Shown here: piece by piece, positions 10,888 to 22,813 of the stretch
Layout: every line of letters begins with the position of its first letter
How positions within the stretch are numbered: position 1 is the first letter of the stretch
Source of the DNA: Paramyrothecium sp. XJ0827
Lineage: Eukaryota > Ascomycota > Sordariomycetes > Hypocreales > Stachybotryaceae
Length of the DNA stretch: 64,000 nt
Assembly: GCA_020881915.1 (NCBI GenBank)
Contig: JAJFPB010000005.1
Location: forward strand, 3,782,001-3,846,000
Reading direction: 5' to 3'
The notes under the pieces: model-generated
Databases searched by the model: none
What the model saw: the letters and a program-made list of their open reading frames with translations, nothing else
Told to the model about the DNA's origin: nothing
Position numbers and translations under genes: made by a program

Positions 10888-11857
10888 TTAGACCTTGAAG
10901 CCGCGCGAACGTCTGCGACCACGGGCCTTCTCGAACTTGCGGCCCTTGGACTCGACGTAGGGTTTCTGTGTGCCGCCAGGTCAGGAACTGTCCTCCCCAA
11001 CTCGTGAGTGTTCACAGCGCGCTCGAGACGTACCTTGTGCTTGTGGGGACCGAAGCCGAAGTGCTTGACGGCCTCACGGCTGTTCTTGGGGCCACGGAGG
11101 ATCAGGGTGTTGCTGCCGGTGGGGGCACGCAGAGCAAGCTGGTCCAGGGTGATGGCCTCACCGCCGGCGGCAAGGATGCGGGCGCGGGCGGTGGCGGTGA
11201 AGCGCAGAGCGGCGACGCTGACCTTGGGCACAGCCAGGAGGCGGTTGTCGTCGGTGATGGTGCCGACAACGACAACGATGCGCTTCTCGCCCTCCTTGTT
11301 GATGTTGGCCACAATGCGGGACAGGGAGACGGGAGGGCGGTTGATCTTGGACATGAAGAGACGTCGCAGGACAACCTTGTTGAAGGAGGCATCGGTACGG
11401 CCTGCGGCGGAGAGCGAGGTCGTCGTTAGCAAGGGAGGGCAGAGAACGGACGGAGGGGAATCAGAACGTACGAGCCAGGAAGCGGTAAAGCTTCACCAAG
11501 AGCTTCAGGTAGACATTGTCGCTCTTGGGCGCCTTGCGGTGCGTGGACTTAACGTGGTGGCGGTCGAGATCGATACCTACAGGGTGAAGCCATGGTCAGC
11601 CATTATACTCAGGCATGCTCAAGTGAGGGCCATTGCTGAAGGAAAGATCCCCTTGCACCGGTCAAGGTGAAGTGGAAAATTTCCAACGCAGCCTCTCGAA
11701 CGCAGGAAAAAGAGAGCAGCTCGGGTGTTTTTTTTTCTCTCTATCCCTCGATCTCCATTGATGAAGAATCGCGGGGACGAGAGAAAGACCTTTGCTGCTT
11801 CTCTCTTCCTACTCGCATACGGCAGGCCAAGACACAATAATCGCTTCACGTACCCAT
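10888..11857 (-). CDS. RPL18: 60S ribosomal protein L18 (eL18)
   Basis: This is a structural protein of the 60S subunit. Exons (minus strand) are 11854..11857, 11472..11576, 11034..11401 and 10888..10965, giving 184 aa (yeast eL18 has 186). Only ATGG is coding in the first exon; the donor GTACGT follows and a 277-bp intron splits the Gly2 codon, a layout common for fungal ribosomal-protein genes. Diagnostic stretches are [74 protein letters not shown] and the C-terminal [14 protein letters not shown] looked for a snoRNA in intron 1 and saw no convincing C/D pair. Confidence 0.96.
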
Positions 11858-12828
11858 GGCGGCGGTTGTCGCTGGTCGATTTGTTGTCGATGGGCGATGT
11901 TGTCGTCGGTGATGGTTCAGCACGGTAGAACCCCCAGGTGGACGATTTTCAGAGAAATTCTCAGGGCTTCGCTCTTTGGCGTGTGGGGCCCCTGGGCGAT
12001 TAGCGCGGTGCTGGTGGGCAGAGGGAGCGGGAAGGGTTGGCGGTCAGGTGCGGCAATTAGGGCAGAGGGCAAAAGTGACAAAGGGAGAATGCAGCCACAG
12101 AAGCTCCGTGTGCACGTGACATCGGCGCAGAGAAGCATTGCCGGACCCAGTGACGGGAGAGGGGCCCTTGATCGGAATGCACCGACAGGGAGTGAGCGCC
12201 GTCCGTTATTGCTGCAAGCACTGTGCTCAGCTTTCGCCTGCCTTAGGCGGTTTACAGTCTGACCTTGGCATGTCTGTAATTGAAGGCCTGGTGGGTACGC
12301 AGAGTGAGCAGATGTGTGCTCGCGTGACCTATCCTCATCCAGCCTCTGCTGACCTTGTGAGACACAGAACCTTGGTATCAATTAGCCATCACCAATGTGG
12401 TACGGAGAGTGTGTAGGATGTTCAGCTTTTCTTTTCCATTATCGCGAGGCCACTCTCGTTCATCTCCCTGGCACGGGTGATCCAGCTGAAGGAGTCGTCC
12501 GCCTGTTCCTCCATGCTTTGCTTCTCTCCAGAGGCACCTCATTGCCATACCTTTTGTGAAAAATGCCAGCCCCATAGTCTATTGCAGGCCACGACCTGTC
12601 CACTTCCGCGTCAACTGCCTAGCGCAGTGTCTTTTCTAATAGTAATCAAAACCTGCCTAGATGCCCAAGGTAAAGATTTGCAGTGAAGAAGGTAATGGAT
12701 AAAAAGGAAGGACGAAAGAGCCCTCCCAGGGACATATGAAGAAAAACAACGGGGGAGGGCTGATGTAGACGCCTTGATCGCCATCAAATATCTTGTCACA
12801 AGAACTTTGTACACTTTTTTTGTTTTAA
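11858..12828. other. RPL18 promoter / carrier 3' flank
   Basis: This 971-bp gene-free stretch on the 5' side of RPL18 holds short shadow ORFs only. No repeat or RNA gene was recognised. Confidence 0.5.
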
Positions 12829-14094
12829 TCACAGAGACTCCTGGTCATTCTCCGGTTTGAGACTTATCAAAAAGTCGCGGGTCATCTCGAAGCTCAGCCA
12901 GCTCGAGGCCATGCTGGGTGCTACCTTCAGCAGGTTGGGCACGATGCCCTTGTAGAGACCGCGCACGCCTTCTTGACGAACGATGACCCGGACTGCATCG
13001 AATACGCCCTTGTATTGGTAGCCCATGCCCGACATGGTGTTGATCTGGAAGCGTCGTCGCAGAACGTCACTGCACAGTCGATGTTAGACATTTTTGTTAC
13101 CGTCGCCAGCGATTGGGTAAAGACCACTTACAAGGGATATGTGAATGTTTGGGCAACGGCACCAGAGATGGCACCCGCAAGTAATTTACGCAGAGCGCTT
13201 GGGTTCTTCTCGCCATCTTTTGTCAAGTACTTTCGAACTGATTCGTAAACCATGAAGTTCAATCCCACCTGTTCCTCCGATCAGTCTTGGAATTCACAAC
13301 ACAGCCGCCCTCCGGCGCGAGCATGGGGGTTAGAACATACGTATGGTGCGACTCCTGCCACCGTCGGAATAATGCCACGGTACAAGGCGGAAACACCTCC
13401 CTCGGTCTGGTACATCCGGACCATGGTTGCCCACATTCCGGGCAACTTTTCGGGTCTCTGGCCCAGCTCGGCAAAACTGGCTGATTGGATGGACAAGCGC
13501 GTCCGCACGATGTCGAGCGGGTATGTGATGAAGACGGACGTGACACCGGCGAGGCCACCGCAAACGAGGCGCAACAGAGGTGTAAGGTCGCCGCCGGCTT
13601 GTGGTTCGAAGAGATTCTGCATCCATGGTCAGCTGAACCGTCCTCCCGAATAGCCATAAAGCTCCAGTTGCTCACTCGTTTATAAAAGTTGTAGCTGCTG
13701 AACTGCACAGCGGAATAGGGAACGATACGGATGCAGTTCGTTCCGTTTCCGCGCATGAACCCTCTCCAACCTTCCTCCTTCCACATCTTCCCAAGAGCCT
13801 GACCTACGGACAACTTGTACGCTTCCCGGCCAGCGCTCTGGACCTGCATCAGGATCTTCAGTCGCTCCAACGGAGAGACGACTGTTCGGGACACGGCTCC
13901 AGCGACACCTCCGGCGCAGAAGGCCGCCACGACGGGCCGCGAGATGGTGTCTTGAAACTGCAGGACCCGGGGGTCGGTCACCGGCGTCGGTGGTTTCACC
14001 ACATCCGAATGAGTCTGCGAAGGCCGAAAAGTTTGGTTAGTGACTGGCGGGTGTCTGATTGGGAAACAAGCGGAGGGCATCGTACGGCAGACAT
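12829..14094 (-). CDS. Mitochondrial carrier, APS/PAPS-transporter type (YPR011C ortholog)
   Basis: This is a six-helix mitochondrial carrier of the inner membrane. Exons (minus strand) are 14086..14094, 13676..14014, 13341..13616, 13132..13268 and 12829..13069, giving 333 aa. The three carrier signatures are intact: [18 protein letters not shown] and YPFDVLRRR. The stretches [51 protein letters not shown] and the final [17 protein letters not shown] closely follow yeast YPR011C, which carries adenosine 5'-phosphosulfate and PAPS. Substrate by family: APS/PAPS (sulfate assimilation). Human SLC25A42/16-type CoA carriers are related, so CoA-type substrates cannot be excluded. The first coding exon has only three codons (Met-Ser-Ala) before a GTACGA donor. 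The alternative unspliced start upstream gives a non-carrier N-terminus and is rejected. Confidence 0.88.
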
Positions 14095-15643
14095 GGTGCC
14101 TTTTGTTCCTGTTACCGCCGGCTTGGCTGGTGCTCAAACGTGGCTCGATGACTTATCAGCCCCAATTGACGGAGCCTGACTGCTGAAGATGCCTTGACTG
14201 ATAGCATTTAACGCGATGCTTGGCGAGGAACAAAATTGCAGATAGATGTCGAATCGGCGAATTTTTCGTGTCAGGCCGACAATCGAGGGACGGCGTAGGA
14301 GACGTGAAAATGAGTGCGCGGGCTCAGTTTGGCGACGATAATGGCATGCTCGTGAATCGAATTGGAAGGTTTCGGCTTCAGCTGGGCGCGGCGGCTTCTA
14401 GGAAACGGGACCGGGAAAAGGCCGTGTGAGACTTTGTCGATCAACGCAAATGCTCCTTCGCCCCGAATGACCAAACGAGCGTCCTGACAAATGGCACGCA
14501 GACGTGGCGCACAGAACGGAATAGCAAGGGCGGGCGAGGAAGAATCAACGTCTGAGACGCGGCGAGGATGACCAAGGTCAAGAGGATCCGCCCGCGTGAG
14601 GCTTTGGGCTGGGCGGCGGAGAAAGCCAGATGACTTGATCTGACTTGACTTTTGGAGAGCGGCCCGTGCAAATGCCTCGGGTTATCGTCGGCGAGGAGAT
14701 CCCGTTGCCAGCCTGTCGGAATCGCTTGCCAGGTGAAGAAAGGTACTTACCTGTGACTCCAGAGGAGGTACCTCAAAAAGACGGGCAATTGCAAAACTCT
14801 CAACTCAATCTCTTCAACAAGCAAATTCTGAAGGGTTCCTAACGACAGACGGCAAGTAACGTAGGTAGCTGCTTCAAGGTCATGGAGGGATGCCATTACT
14901 CCATGTCAATTCATGCTACGTACACAAAGGAGCCGGACCTTCTCGCAACGGAAACTAACGGGAGCATGCCCCGTCCCCTCATGGCTTGGCTGTCCCCAAT
15001 TTTACTCCTGCGATGACCTGGAATTCCGGGGTTCTCCGCACTCGGTGACGACTGACGCAAGGCACAGCACCACCAAGACAACAAGCTTACCTGAGGTACA
15101 AGGGGAACCTTAGACAGGGTGGGCTGCATGGCGTCCATTCCAATCGGTTGTTTCCTTCATTGCCTTACTTTTCTTAGCGGTCTTGGACAAGGTTTCTTGC
15201 ATCTTTGTTCCAGTAAGCATGTAGCGTCTAGCAACATGCCGATACCTCAGTTCTCATTTCAAACTTGGCACGAGTGTAAGAATAGGTACTGTTATTTCAC
15301 GAGTGCTTTTTTACGTCTTCTTCCCATCTGCCATACATTTTCCTTGAGGACTTGAGGAACAACTAGCAAAGTAAAAGCGATGCATAAGAGAACAGGGAAT
15401 CAATCAACACATCCCCGCGATGCTGCCTCTGTACCAACTACCTACACTGGGTAAATGCGCCATAGGACCCTGAAACATTTTTGCGCGCCGTCTTCAACCT
15501 GGAGAATCGGAGCTGGATACTAGAAAATTTTTGACATTACGCGAGAGACAAATAACCTCGGGGTGAAAGGGATCTGAGAGTATCAAGACCTACGCGGCAC
15601 CTGGTGGGGGGCCAAGTAGAATGACGTGACTTCAAGTCAAAGA
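14095..15643. other. Gene-free stretch, carrier / SR-like gene
   Basis: These 1.5 kb form the carrier promoter and the 3' flank of the SR-like gene. They hold a TACCTGAGGTA word at 15088-15098. No ORF shows a domain. No RNA gene was recognised. Confidence 0.5.
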
Positions 15644-16935
15644 TTACTCGGCCACGTCAAGGTCGTCGTGCGCTGAAGGTGGGCTATCGACAGCTGCTTG
15701 ATGGTATTCGGTCAGCATCATTCACAAATCATCACGACACAAGATGAGAGACAAACCTTTGCGGTCGTCGCCATTGGTTCCGTTCTCCCGCCTGTCGCGA
15801 TCATCGCGATCCTCCTTGGCATCGCGGTCACGGTCACTGTTGATATTCAATGTCAGTTATGGATTTTGCAAGCGAAAGAGTGATCAACCATACCGAGGAT
15901 CAGGGCTGCGAGAACGGTCGCGGTCACGGCGGCTGTCGCGGTCGTAATCCCGGTCGCGGTCACGGCGATCCTCCTTGCGAGGAGAGTAGTCGCGAGTGCT
16001 GCGGCGGGGAGATGGGGAACGTCCACGACGAGGGGAGCGAGTGCCGCGACGGTCACGGTCACGACCAGACTCGAAGCGCCAAGAGGCAGAAGGAGGTGTC
16101 CTGGCCCACTAACATGTGTCAGTACAGCTTCAACCAGAGAGCTGAAGATCGAGATGAACTAACCTCAATCTTGAGGATGTCATCACGGCCGAGACGCTTG
16201 TTATGCATCTCATGGTAAGCATCATCGGCATCGCGACGGTCCTCATATTCTACAAAGGCAAAACTGGACACGAAGTCAGTGATCTTGGCCTGGCCAATTG
16301 GTTTGATCGAAACGTAGTACTCACAGTCGGCTGGAAGTCGAGCGAGGTGCGGGGATATCGCAGCGAACAAGGCGGCCATAGCTATAGTAGAAGGGTTGTC
16401 AGCGGTGGTGTTTGGGAGCGTAGTGGCTCGGGACAATGCCAGTTGAATTGAATTGGTTTCCTCTTGCTAGGTCGACACTCCAAGAAGAACAGAGCACTCG
16501 CGCACATGTCCAGTCTGCAATCCGACTGGTAGGTCGACGAGGGATCGCTCGCAAGTTGCAGCACGCGTTCGTTTCGTCCGACGCAGAAAGGAGAGAAGAT
16601 CAAAGAGAGAGGAAAGGATGGCTTGGGGGGGCGAGGGTGACGACGGTAACGATGACGATGACGATGACGGGCAACGGATGTGTATCACGGTTCGTGGAGT
16701 TTTCTCGTCGCAGGCCGTACACGCGGGGCGCGGAAAGGGGAACGCGAAGGACGATTGGGCGAGAAAACGACGACGACGAGATGAGGAGCGCGGACTAGGG
16801 CGAGGACGAGGCGGGCGGAGCGAGGACGTGGGCGTGGACGTGGTTGACATACCGTTCGAATTCGTAGGCGAGGTCGCGAGCGCGGGTGCCGTGGCTAAAG
16901 CCGGTCACGTAGAGCGTCTGACCACCGCGAGACAT
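15644..16935 (-). CDS. SR-like splicing factor with one RRM and an RD-rich tail
   Basis: This RNA-binding protein is likely to act in pre-mRNA splicing. Exons (minus strand) are 16853..16935, 16325..16381, 16164..16263, 15894..16108, 15757..15836 and 15644..15693, giving 194 aa. A single RRM (about residues 7-80) shows RNP2 LYVTGF and RNP1-like LFAFVEYED. It is followed by WARTPPSASWRFESGRDRD and a tail dominated by Arg-Asp dipeptides with some Ser-Pro/Arg-Ser sites (RGRSPSPRRS, DRSRSPDPRD), ending LDVAE. The RD-rich rather than RS-rich tail is common for fungal SR-like proteins. The first intron (16382..16852, 471 bp) is the longest in the window, and three later introns are short. A long early intron in an SR gene often allows autoregulatory alternative splicing; that is inference. 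Confidence 0.87.
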
Positions 16936-17665
16936 GATGACGACAATGCTTTGGCGTGGATCTGTAGAGTGCAAGAAGGTGTTGTGCTCTGGTCTCAGGC
17001 AAAGGCGTTGAAGGAGAAACCGATGCAGCGGCTCTATAAGGTGCTTGTGTCGTGATGGACGGAAGTGGGAGACGAGTGTGGAAGCAGCTAGATGCAGGCG
17101 GTGCAACCTCTGAGGTCGCGCTGGCGGAAATTTTGATGCGCTTGCTGACATAATGGGAGCCAACTCCGGCACTGACGCAAGACATTGTACGACGGCACTG
17201 TGACAGGTACCACACCAGTACTTGCTATTTCCGGTACTGCCAACAGCGACCCCATGCGCCGATTCACCAAAAATTCTCCGGAAACAAGCGAACGCTGAAG
17301 CCGGTGATCGAGGACAGCTCCAATTGAATGCACTGATACTTGAGTGCGGTGAACCAGGAATTGAGGCGACTGAAGCACGAATGGCGACGACAAGTAACGG
17401 AGTACATTCATGCAAACGGTTTCACTTTACTGGCAAATCAGAAATCGTCAGTAGCAGAATGAATTGTGCTTCTCGAACCTAGGCACGTGTCCGTTTCCAG
17501 GTAATCGTGCAACACACTGATGTCGTCCAACTGGTTCTCCAATTCGTCGTCCATCATGCTCATCACAAGCTCCGCGAACAGTCCACCACCTCCTTTTTCC
17601 CATCCATTGTTACTTTTTGACATGAAACAACGAGGCACGCAAGAGAAACCAAAGCATAGATGCAG
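16936..17665. other. Promoter of SR-like gene / fimbrin 3' flank
   Basis: These 730 bp lie between two minus-strand genes. The antisense and sense ORFs here (for example a 66-aa acidic ORF near 17438-17638) have no family support. Confidence 0.5.
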
Positions 17666-19851
17666 TTACATCTTCTCATAAGTAGCCATCAGTGAGCCTA
17701 TGGGGGAAAGCACAAAATATTAGCAACGAATTTGTTGGGGGGGGCAGGGAATCTATGCTGTAGGAAAGTGCTTACCGATGAATGTGGTCACAAGACGGCT
17801 GCGAACCTGGCAGATATCCTCGGGTACCAGCCAGATCGTGGCACCAAGCTTACGCGCAATACTGATGCTGAGCTTTGCGTTCAAGTAGGCATCATCATCC
17901 GATTGGCCTGGTGTCACAAGGTCGTAGTCAACGTAGCTGCTCTTCATTCCGTTCAACACGTCGAGCAAGAAAATACCAGATCCAATGCTGGGATCCTTGA
18001 AGGAACGGATACTGGAGTTGCGACCGCCCTTCTTCGACATGTCATTGGCCCACCGAACCATTTCAGCATCGGTAATCTCACGCTTGCCGAGTTTTTGCGC
18101 CAGTGACGACAGAGTCAGAGTGATGTCCCTTCGCATAAGCTGCCAGACGAGACCGAGGGTCAGAGTCCTCTGTCCGTCAGTGATGTCGGCACCTTGAACG
18201 CCGACAAGCGAAAAGCCGTTCTGCTTGCCTAGCTCGATGGCGTAGTTCGTATTTTCAACAGCCTTGAATCGCGACATTTCCCCACCATGGGCAGGTGCCT
18301 TGTTGACATGACGCCAGTTGACGGATCCCTTGATTACCTTGTCGTATGCTTGCAGCAGTACTGCACCGTCTCTCAGGTCGTCGAAAAAGGAGACCACAGC
18401 AGGCTGGACATCCAAGCTGTTGAGCCAAAGAGTGAAGACTCGGGCCTCACGCTCTCCCTCAGCATCGAAATCCTCGACCTCGAGCTTCTCCTCCTCCGTG
18501 ATGGGGTCGAGTGCAGGGTGGTTGTTAAAGAGGTTGGCGACAAAGGCAAGGTTGAGCTTAGGGTTACCCGCAACAAGAGATTTCGGCGTGAGGAACTTGC
18601 GGCAGCCAAGCTTGTCAGCCTCTTGGAGAACACCTTCAGCCCTCTGGAGTAGGTCTGATGTCTGGAGCGGCGCCCTCGTGCAGCCATACTCGGGTCCAAT
18701 TTGAGCCAGCAATACGGCATAGTTCTCGCCATCCTTCACATCGTTGGAGAAGTTGGCCACCCTAAGAAAGCACCGGTGTTAGCTCAAGAATCAGCAGACT
18801 TCGTTAGGATGCATACCTCCTGTGCCAGTTGGCGGCCTTGAGATGGTAGTTGACCCAACGGAGCAGAATCTGCTCAGGAGGCAGGCGAAGGAATTGTTCG
18901 AGAGTCTCGTCCTCCTCAAGGAGGCGATATAGTTCAGGATGAAGTTTGATATCAATCTTGCCAAGCAGACCGCGACGGATAACCTGCCAGATGAGTCCCA
19001 GAATAAGATGCTCTCGAACTTCAATGATATCACCGGCACCAATGTTGACCACGGAGCAGCCAATACCCTTGGCGGACTCAATCACAATATTGTTGTTTTC
19101 GCTCATTTGGAAAGCGTTCAGGTTCTTGGTCTTCTTGCCTGGCCGGTTCAGAACACGCTCATCGATCGTGTCGGGGACGCTGTCGTTGATGAGCTTCGCG
19201 AGTACCAAGCCGTCCTTGCACTCGTCGAACATCTCAAAGGTGTCCGTAGGGAAGGGGAGGCGATTGCCGATGTCTGCATCGCCAGCCAAGACGGCGTTAA
19301 TGTGACGGGTGAACTCTGTCCGCTCATCTTCGTTGATGGTGTGCGTGCTGCTGGCCGTGGAACCCTGAACCTGAATCTTGCCGCCCACGCTGCCCTTGGA
19401 AGCATGGCCACCGGTGCGCTGAGACACAACGCCTGACCCACCGGCGGGAGCGGCGGGAGCGGAAGGGCGGCTGGGAGCTGAGGATGATTCGCGCAACTTT
19501 GCGATGAGCTACAATATGTTAGATGCTGTGGGCTGAAGCGATCGCATCTTTCACTGACCGTAACATAGTCCTCAAGCTCGACGCGCCGCGAAGAGTCCAG
19601 TTCGACCTCCTTGAGGGCCTGTCGAACGACATCGTATGGCTTGTTCTCGCTCTGTTGGGTCGCCTTGATAGCAGTGGCCTCGTCCAAGTAACCACGGTCG
19701 TCTACGTCCAGGCGCTGGAAAGCATCTGAGAGTCCAAAGATCTCATTCTGCTGGAACTGAGGAAATTTCCTATTCGCAAAGGAGGAGTCAGCCAACGGTC
19801 TGGTCCGCGGAAGCCCGGAGGAACCTACCTCTGCAATTTTAGGACATTCAT
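17666..19851 (-). CDS. SAC6: Fimbrin, actin-bundling protein
   Basis: This protein cross-links F-actin in cortical patches and the subapical endocytic collar of hyphae. Exons (minus strand) are 19829..19851, 19559..19769, 18817..19508, 17776..18761 and 17666..17697, giving 647 aa (yeast Sac6 has 642). An EF-hand-like N-terminus (FQRLDVDDRGYLDEATAIKA, LDSSRRVELEDYV) is followed by an Ala/Pro/Gly linker around residues 84-105. Four calponin-homology domains form two actin-binding modules. Recognisable landmarks are DGLVLAKLINDSVPDTIDER, LILGLIWQVIRR, RWVNYHLKAANWHRR, FTLWLNSLDVQP and LVWQLMRRDITLTL. The second EF loop looks degenerate, so calcium control is probably weak. The last exon encodes only GSLMATYEKM. 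It is divergent from the RING-like gene. Confidence 0.95.
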
Positions 19852-20781
19852 GGCTCCGATGTCGAAGGCAGAATGCTAGCTTGAAGGAGAGAATGCAGAA
19901 GCGATTGGTAAATCTGCGATCGACTTGTCTGTCCCTGTGTTGCTGGCAACTACCTCGGGACGCGACGCTTTGTGCTGGTCAAGATGATCAATCTTGGAGG
20001 GGGCGGGGGGTCGGCCATGGGAGTTGGCTGCTTATGACGATGGTGCAGCGCAGACGTAAGTGGGACACCAAGCATTGTGGGGCTGGCAGCAGCTCAAGTT
20101 GGTACCTGAACCAGGCGTTTTGGGGCGCAGCATGTACCTTTGCCTGCGCCTGAGGTGGGCTACCAGGTGGCTTTGATGAGGGTACTAGTCTCCCTTTCCA
20201 ACCCGCGTATATTTGGTAGGGATACGAGTATACGGGAAACCACTCAAAGCAGACCTACCTTTGGTATGGATAGCAATGATATAGCTAATCTCTCTTCGTT
20301 TCCTCTGATTGTTTTCTTTCGGAATTTTCCCAGCACGTCTCATGGTAGTATTTCCAGACATTAGGCTGACAAGCAGATTTGTATCCATACCTGGGGCCGA
20401 TGTGTTGAGGCCAAAGCTGCTCTGTAGTGGGCCACGCATGAGCTGATGTAATGGGTAAGTATTATTAGGCGGCAGCGAAAAAAATTCCTTCTAGCCTTTC
20501 TACCGCATGTACCGCATTTCTGGTTAGGTTCCTCAACGTAGGAATTTGCGTGCAAAGATACCTGAATCGAATTTCCTATCCTGGGCTTCACACCTGGCAT
20601 ACAACCCGATTCAAGCATTTCAACAAAGAGCCGCGCAAACACCCTTGGTCACAGCCACATTGAATCTTTCTGCCTGCGTTAGACCACGTCGCAAAGCATA
20701 ACCTGAGCCTGCAGGGATTGCCGCCGCGTCACAACGGCTTACCGCACCGACTAACTCACATCGCTTCGGCTTGGTGCTACC
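19852..20781. other. Divergent promoter region fimbrin / RING-like gene
   Basis: These 930 bp have no supported gene. They contain scattered GGTACC/TACC words and a few short AT-rich stretches. Confidence 0.5.
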
Positions 20782-21657
20782 ATGTCCCACTGCAAAGCCT
20801 GTGACGAGCCTCTCGTCCTCCGCATTGGAGAGGACGACGAGGACGTAAACGATACCGGGGCCAGCGAGGAGACTGTTCCCGATGATCTGCAACTTCCATG
20901 CGGCTGTCATTTTCATTGGTAAGTGCCCTGAACCCCCGATTCCTTCCGTAAGCGGCTCTCTTTCGTCAAAGCGGTATACTTCTCGTCCAATATGTCGTGA
21001 CAGTAGTTGAGTCGGACATTTAGGCAATGTTTCCTTGATGAGTCGTCTTCTGTGGCTGTCTCCCTCAAATGTCCCAACTGCGATCAATATCTGCCTCGGA
21101 ATGAGGCTGGGCCGTCTACCACGAACCAGTTCCTCCATACGAGGCCTGGTGCCAGCATCCTGACCCGCTACACCAATGAAGGTGGCACGGAGGAGAATTT
21201 GGACATCCTTCCCTCCATTACCGAGGAGGCTTATCTGCAAAACAACCCAGAGGCCCGGCCCGCCAGAGCGCTTCATGTCATGTGCTCGGAGGGTGATGTT
21301 GGCGGCATCGTCGTATTGCTACACGATGCCGGTAGCGAGGGTGCTGATGTTGGTGCGTTGGTCCGCTACCAGGACCCATTGGCCAATATGAAGAGTGGAC
21401 TTCATCTGGCTGTTGAGAGCAGTCAGGAGGAAGTAGCCTGGCTACTCCTTTGGCTCTCCTCCACGGTCCCGGACGAAGTCTTCCCCCAGCAAGCAGTTCA
21501 AGCAGCTCAATCGATGGGTGTAGGACGCTTGAATGTTGGTGGCGAGGCCGATATTCGTGGTCTCAAGGACAGTGAGGGACATACCGCTGAGCATGTTGCC
21601 CAGAGCCTTCAGGGGCCATGGTTGGCCTGGCTAGAAGGGGGCATCTTGAAGCCCTGA
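20782..21657 (+). CDS. RING-like / ankyrin-like protein, function unknown
   Basis: Exons are 20782..20918 and 21024..21657, giving 256 aa. The N-terminus holds a zinc-ligand-like array: Cys4-x2-Cys7, then Cys40-x-Cys42-His43-x-His45-x2-Cys48, then Cys62-x2-Cys65 (KCPNCDQYLP). This is RING-like, but the usual sixth ligand three residues after Cys48 is absent, so E3 ligase activity is uncertain. The middle and C-terminus contain two or three degenerate ankyrin-type repeats (ALHVMCSEGDVGGIVVLL; SGLHLAVESSQEEVAWLLL; DSEGHTAEHVAQSL). The combination suggests a small adaptor or ubiquitin-ligase-like protein. The splice inside the HFHW/QCF segment restores the array, which supports the intron call. 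I do not know a characterised ortholog. Confidence 0.82.
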
Positions 21658-22813
21658 TCCATTTTCACGTTCTTGGCGTGATGGGTAGTAAGAGAAGGAT
21701 AACAAAATGTACAACCAAATTCTTACCATGATAGCACGGTGGTTTTCCAATGTTCTTGCCGAGACCAACGATACGGGTTGATTAGCAAAATGGGATTGGG
21801 TCAACGCTTTCGTCATGTTGTGTTTTTAGGGGTTGGTTTCTCATACAAGCACATAAGCCAGGGTGGTATAATACCCAGCAACTTCCTACCCTGATGGGTA
21901 GGTTTGGGTTCTGGCCTAGCCGCATCGTAAATCTTTAGTACGTGTTACGGTAGAGGTCAGCAATAGACACGACTTTTAGTGTGGGTTGTCATCGGGTCTT
22001 TGGGATCGCGCGTCCAGTGTGCCTCTCGGTCATTTAGTGTGGGAATGTTGTTTGAGAGAATCGCGAAATACTCGAATGAGTCCTAAATTGGACCCAAAAA
22101 TCACACAAAGGTACTCAGCTGGCAACTCTTCATCAACCGACTGGAGCTCTCCCAGAGTCATAGCTTCCTACACCTTATCGAACACAGTACGAATCCAAGT
22201 ATTGATTTCGTTCCCGATCCCACTACATTGCTCTCCCTTCATGCATACCCTGCGCCGTCCAACATATGAGTTCCGGGATGGCCATAAATTTGGTACAGGG
22301 TATGCGCTGTGCAGCCGAGGATGAAGCAGCTCACGTTAGTAGGTTGGAGGGGAGCTGCAGAGACTTGGTCAGTTGTGCCCCTCCAAGCCTGGCCCAAAAT
22401 GGTTAGGCTACCCGCACGCAGTGTTGATGTCACCGCCCGTTTGACATGTGAAGTGCATGAGGTAGCTCTGATCAGCATCTGTCCTTACCTGAGGTGGGTA
22501 AGTCGTCAAACCCTCCACATGGTGTTTTGTCTCCGTCTCTAGCTATAGCTCTTCCTGTCTCACACCAGACGGAACTCGCGCGCTTGGATTTTGAGCTCGC
22601 ATTTTGGTGCAAGTATGTATGCCCTCTGAAGTAAGACCCGACCTTACGGCGCAAAAGGCTCGCCAGCTAACTCCTGAACCAATAGCCTGCGCATTGGCGG
22701 CCATACGGTTCGAGCAGCGTGGCTTTCTCGCCCGTCTGCGACCCCTCGGCTCGATTCGCCCGGTTCCTACGAGAAGCCGTCGACCCGGCCCATCACTGGT
22801 CTGCTCGTCGAAT
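21658..22813. other. Intergenic, RING-like gene / DDHD gene
   Basis: This stretch holds a perfect 7-bp inverted repeat with a TGAT loop (CCTACCC/GGGTAGG, 21885-21902) in the 3' flank of the RING-like gene, and a TACCTGAGGTG word at 22486-22496. From 22619 to 22813 an Arg-rich open frame runs in phase into the DDHD gene (see findings). Confidence 0.5.

Noticed and set aside
11577..11853. Possible snoRNA in RPL18 intron 1
   Set aside because: No pair of C and D boxes with a terminal stem could be placed.
17438..17638. Small acidic minus-strand ORF after fimbrin
   Set aside because: 66 codons with no homology, in the 3' flank of fimbrin. No splice or start context supports it.
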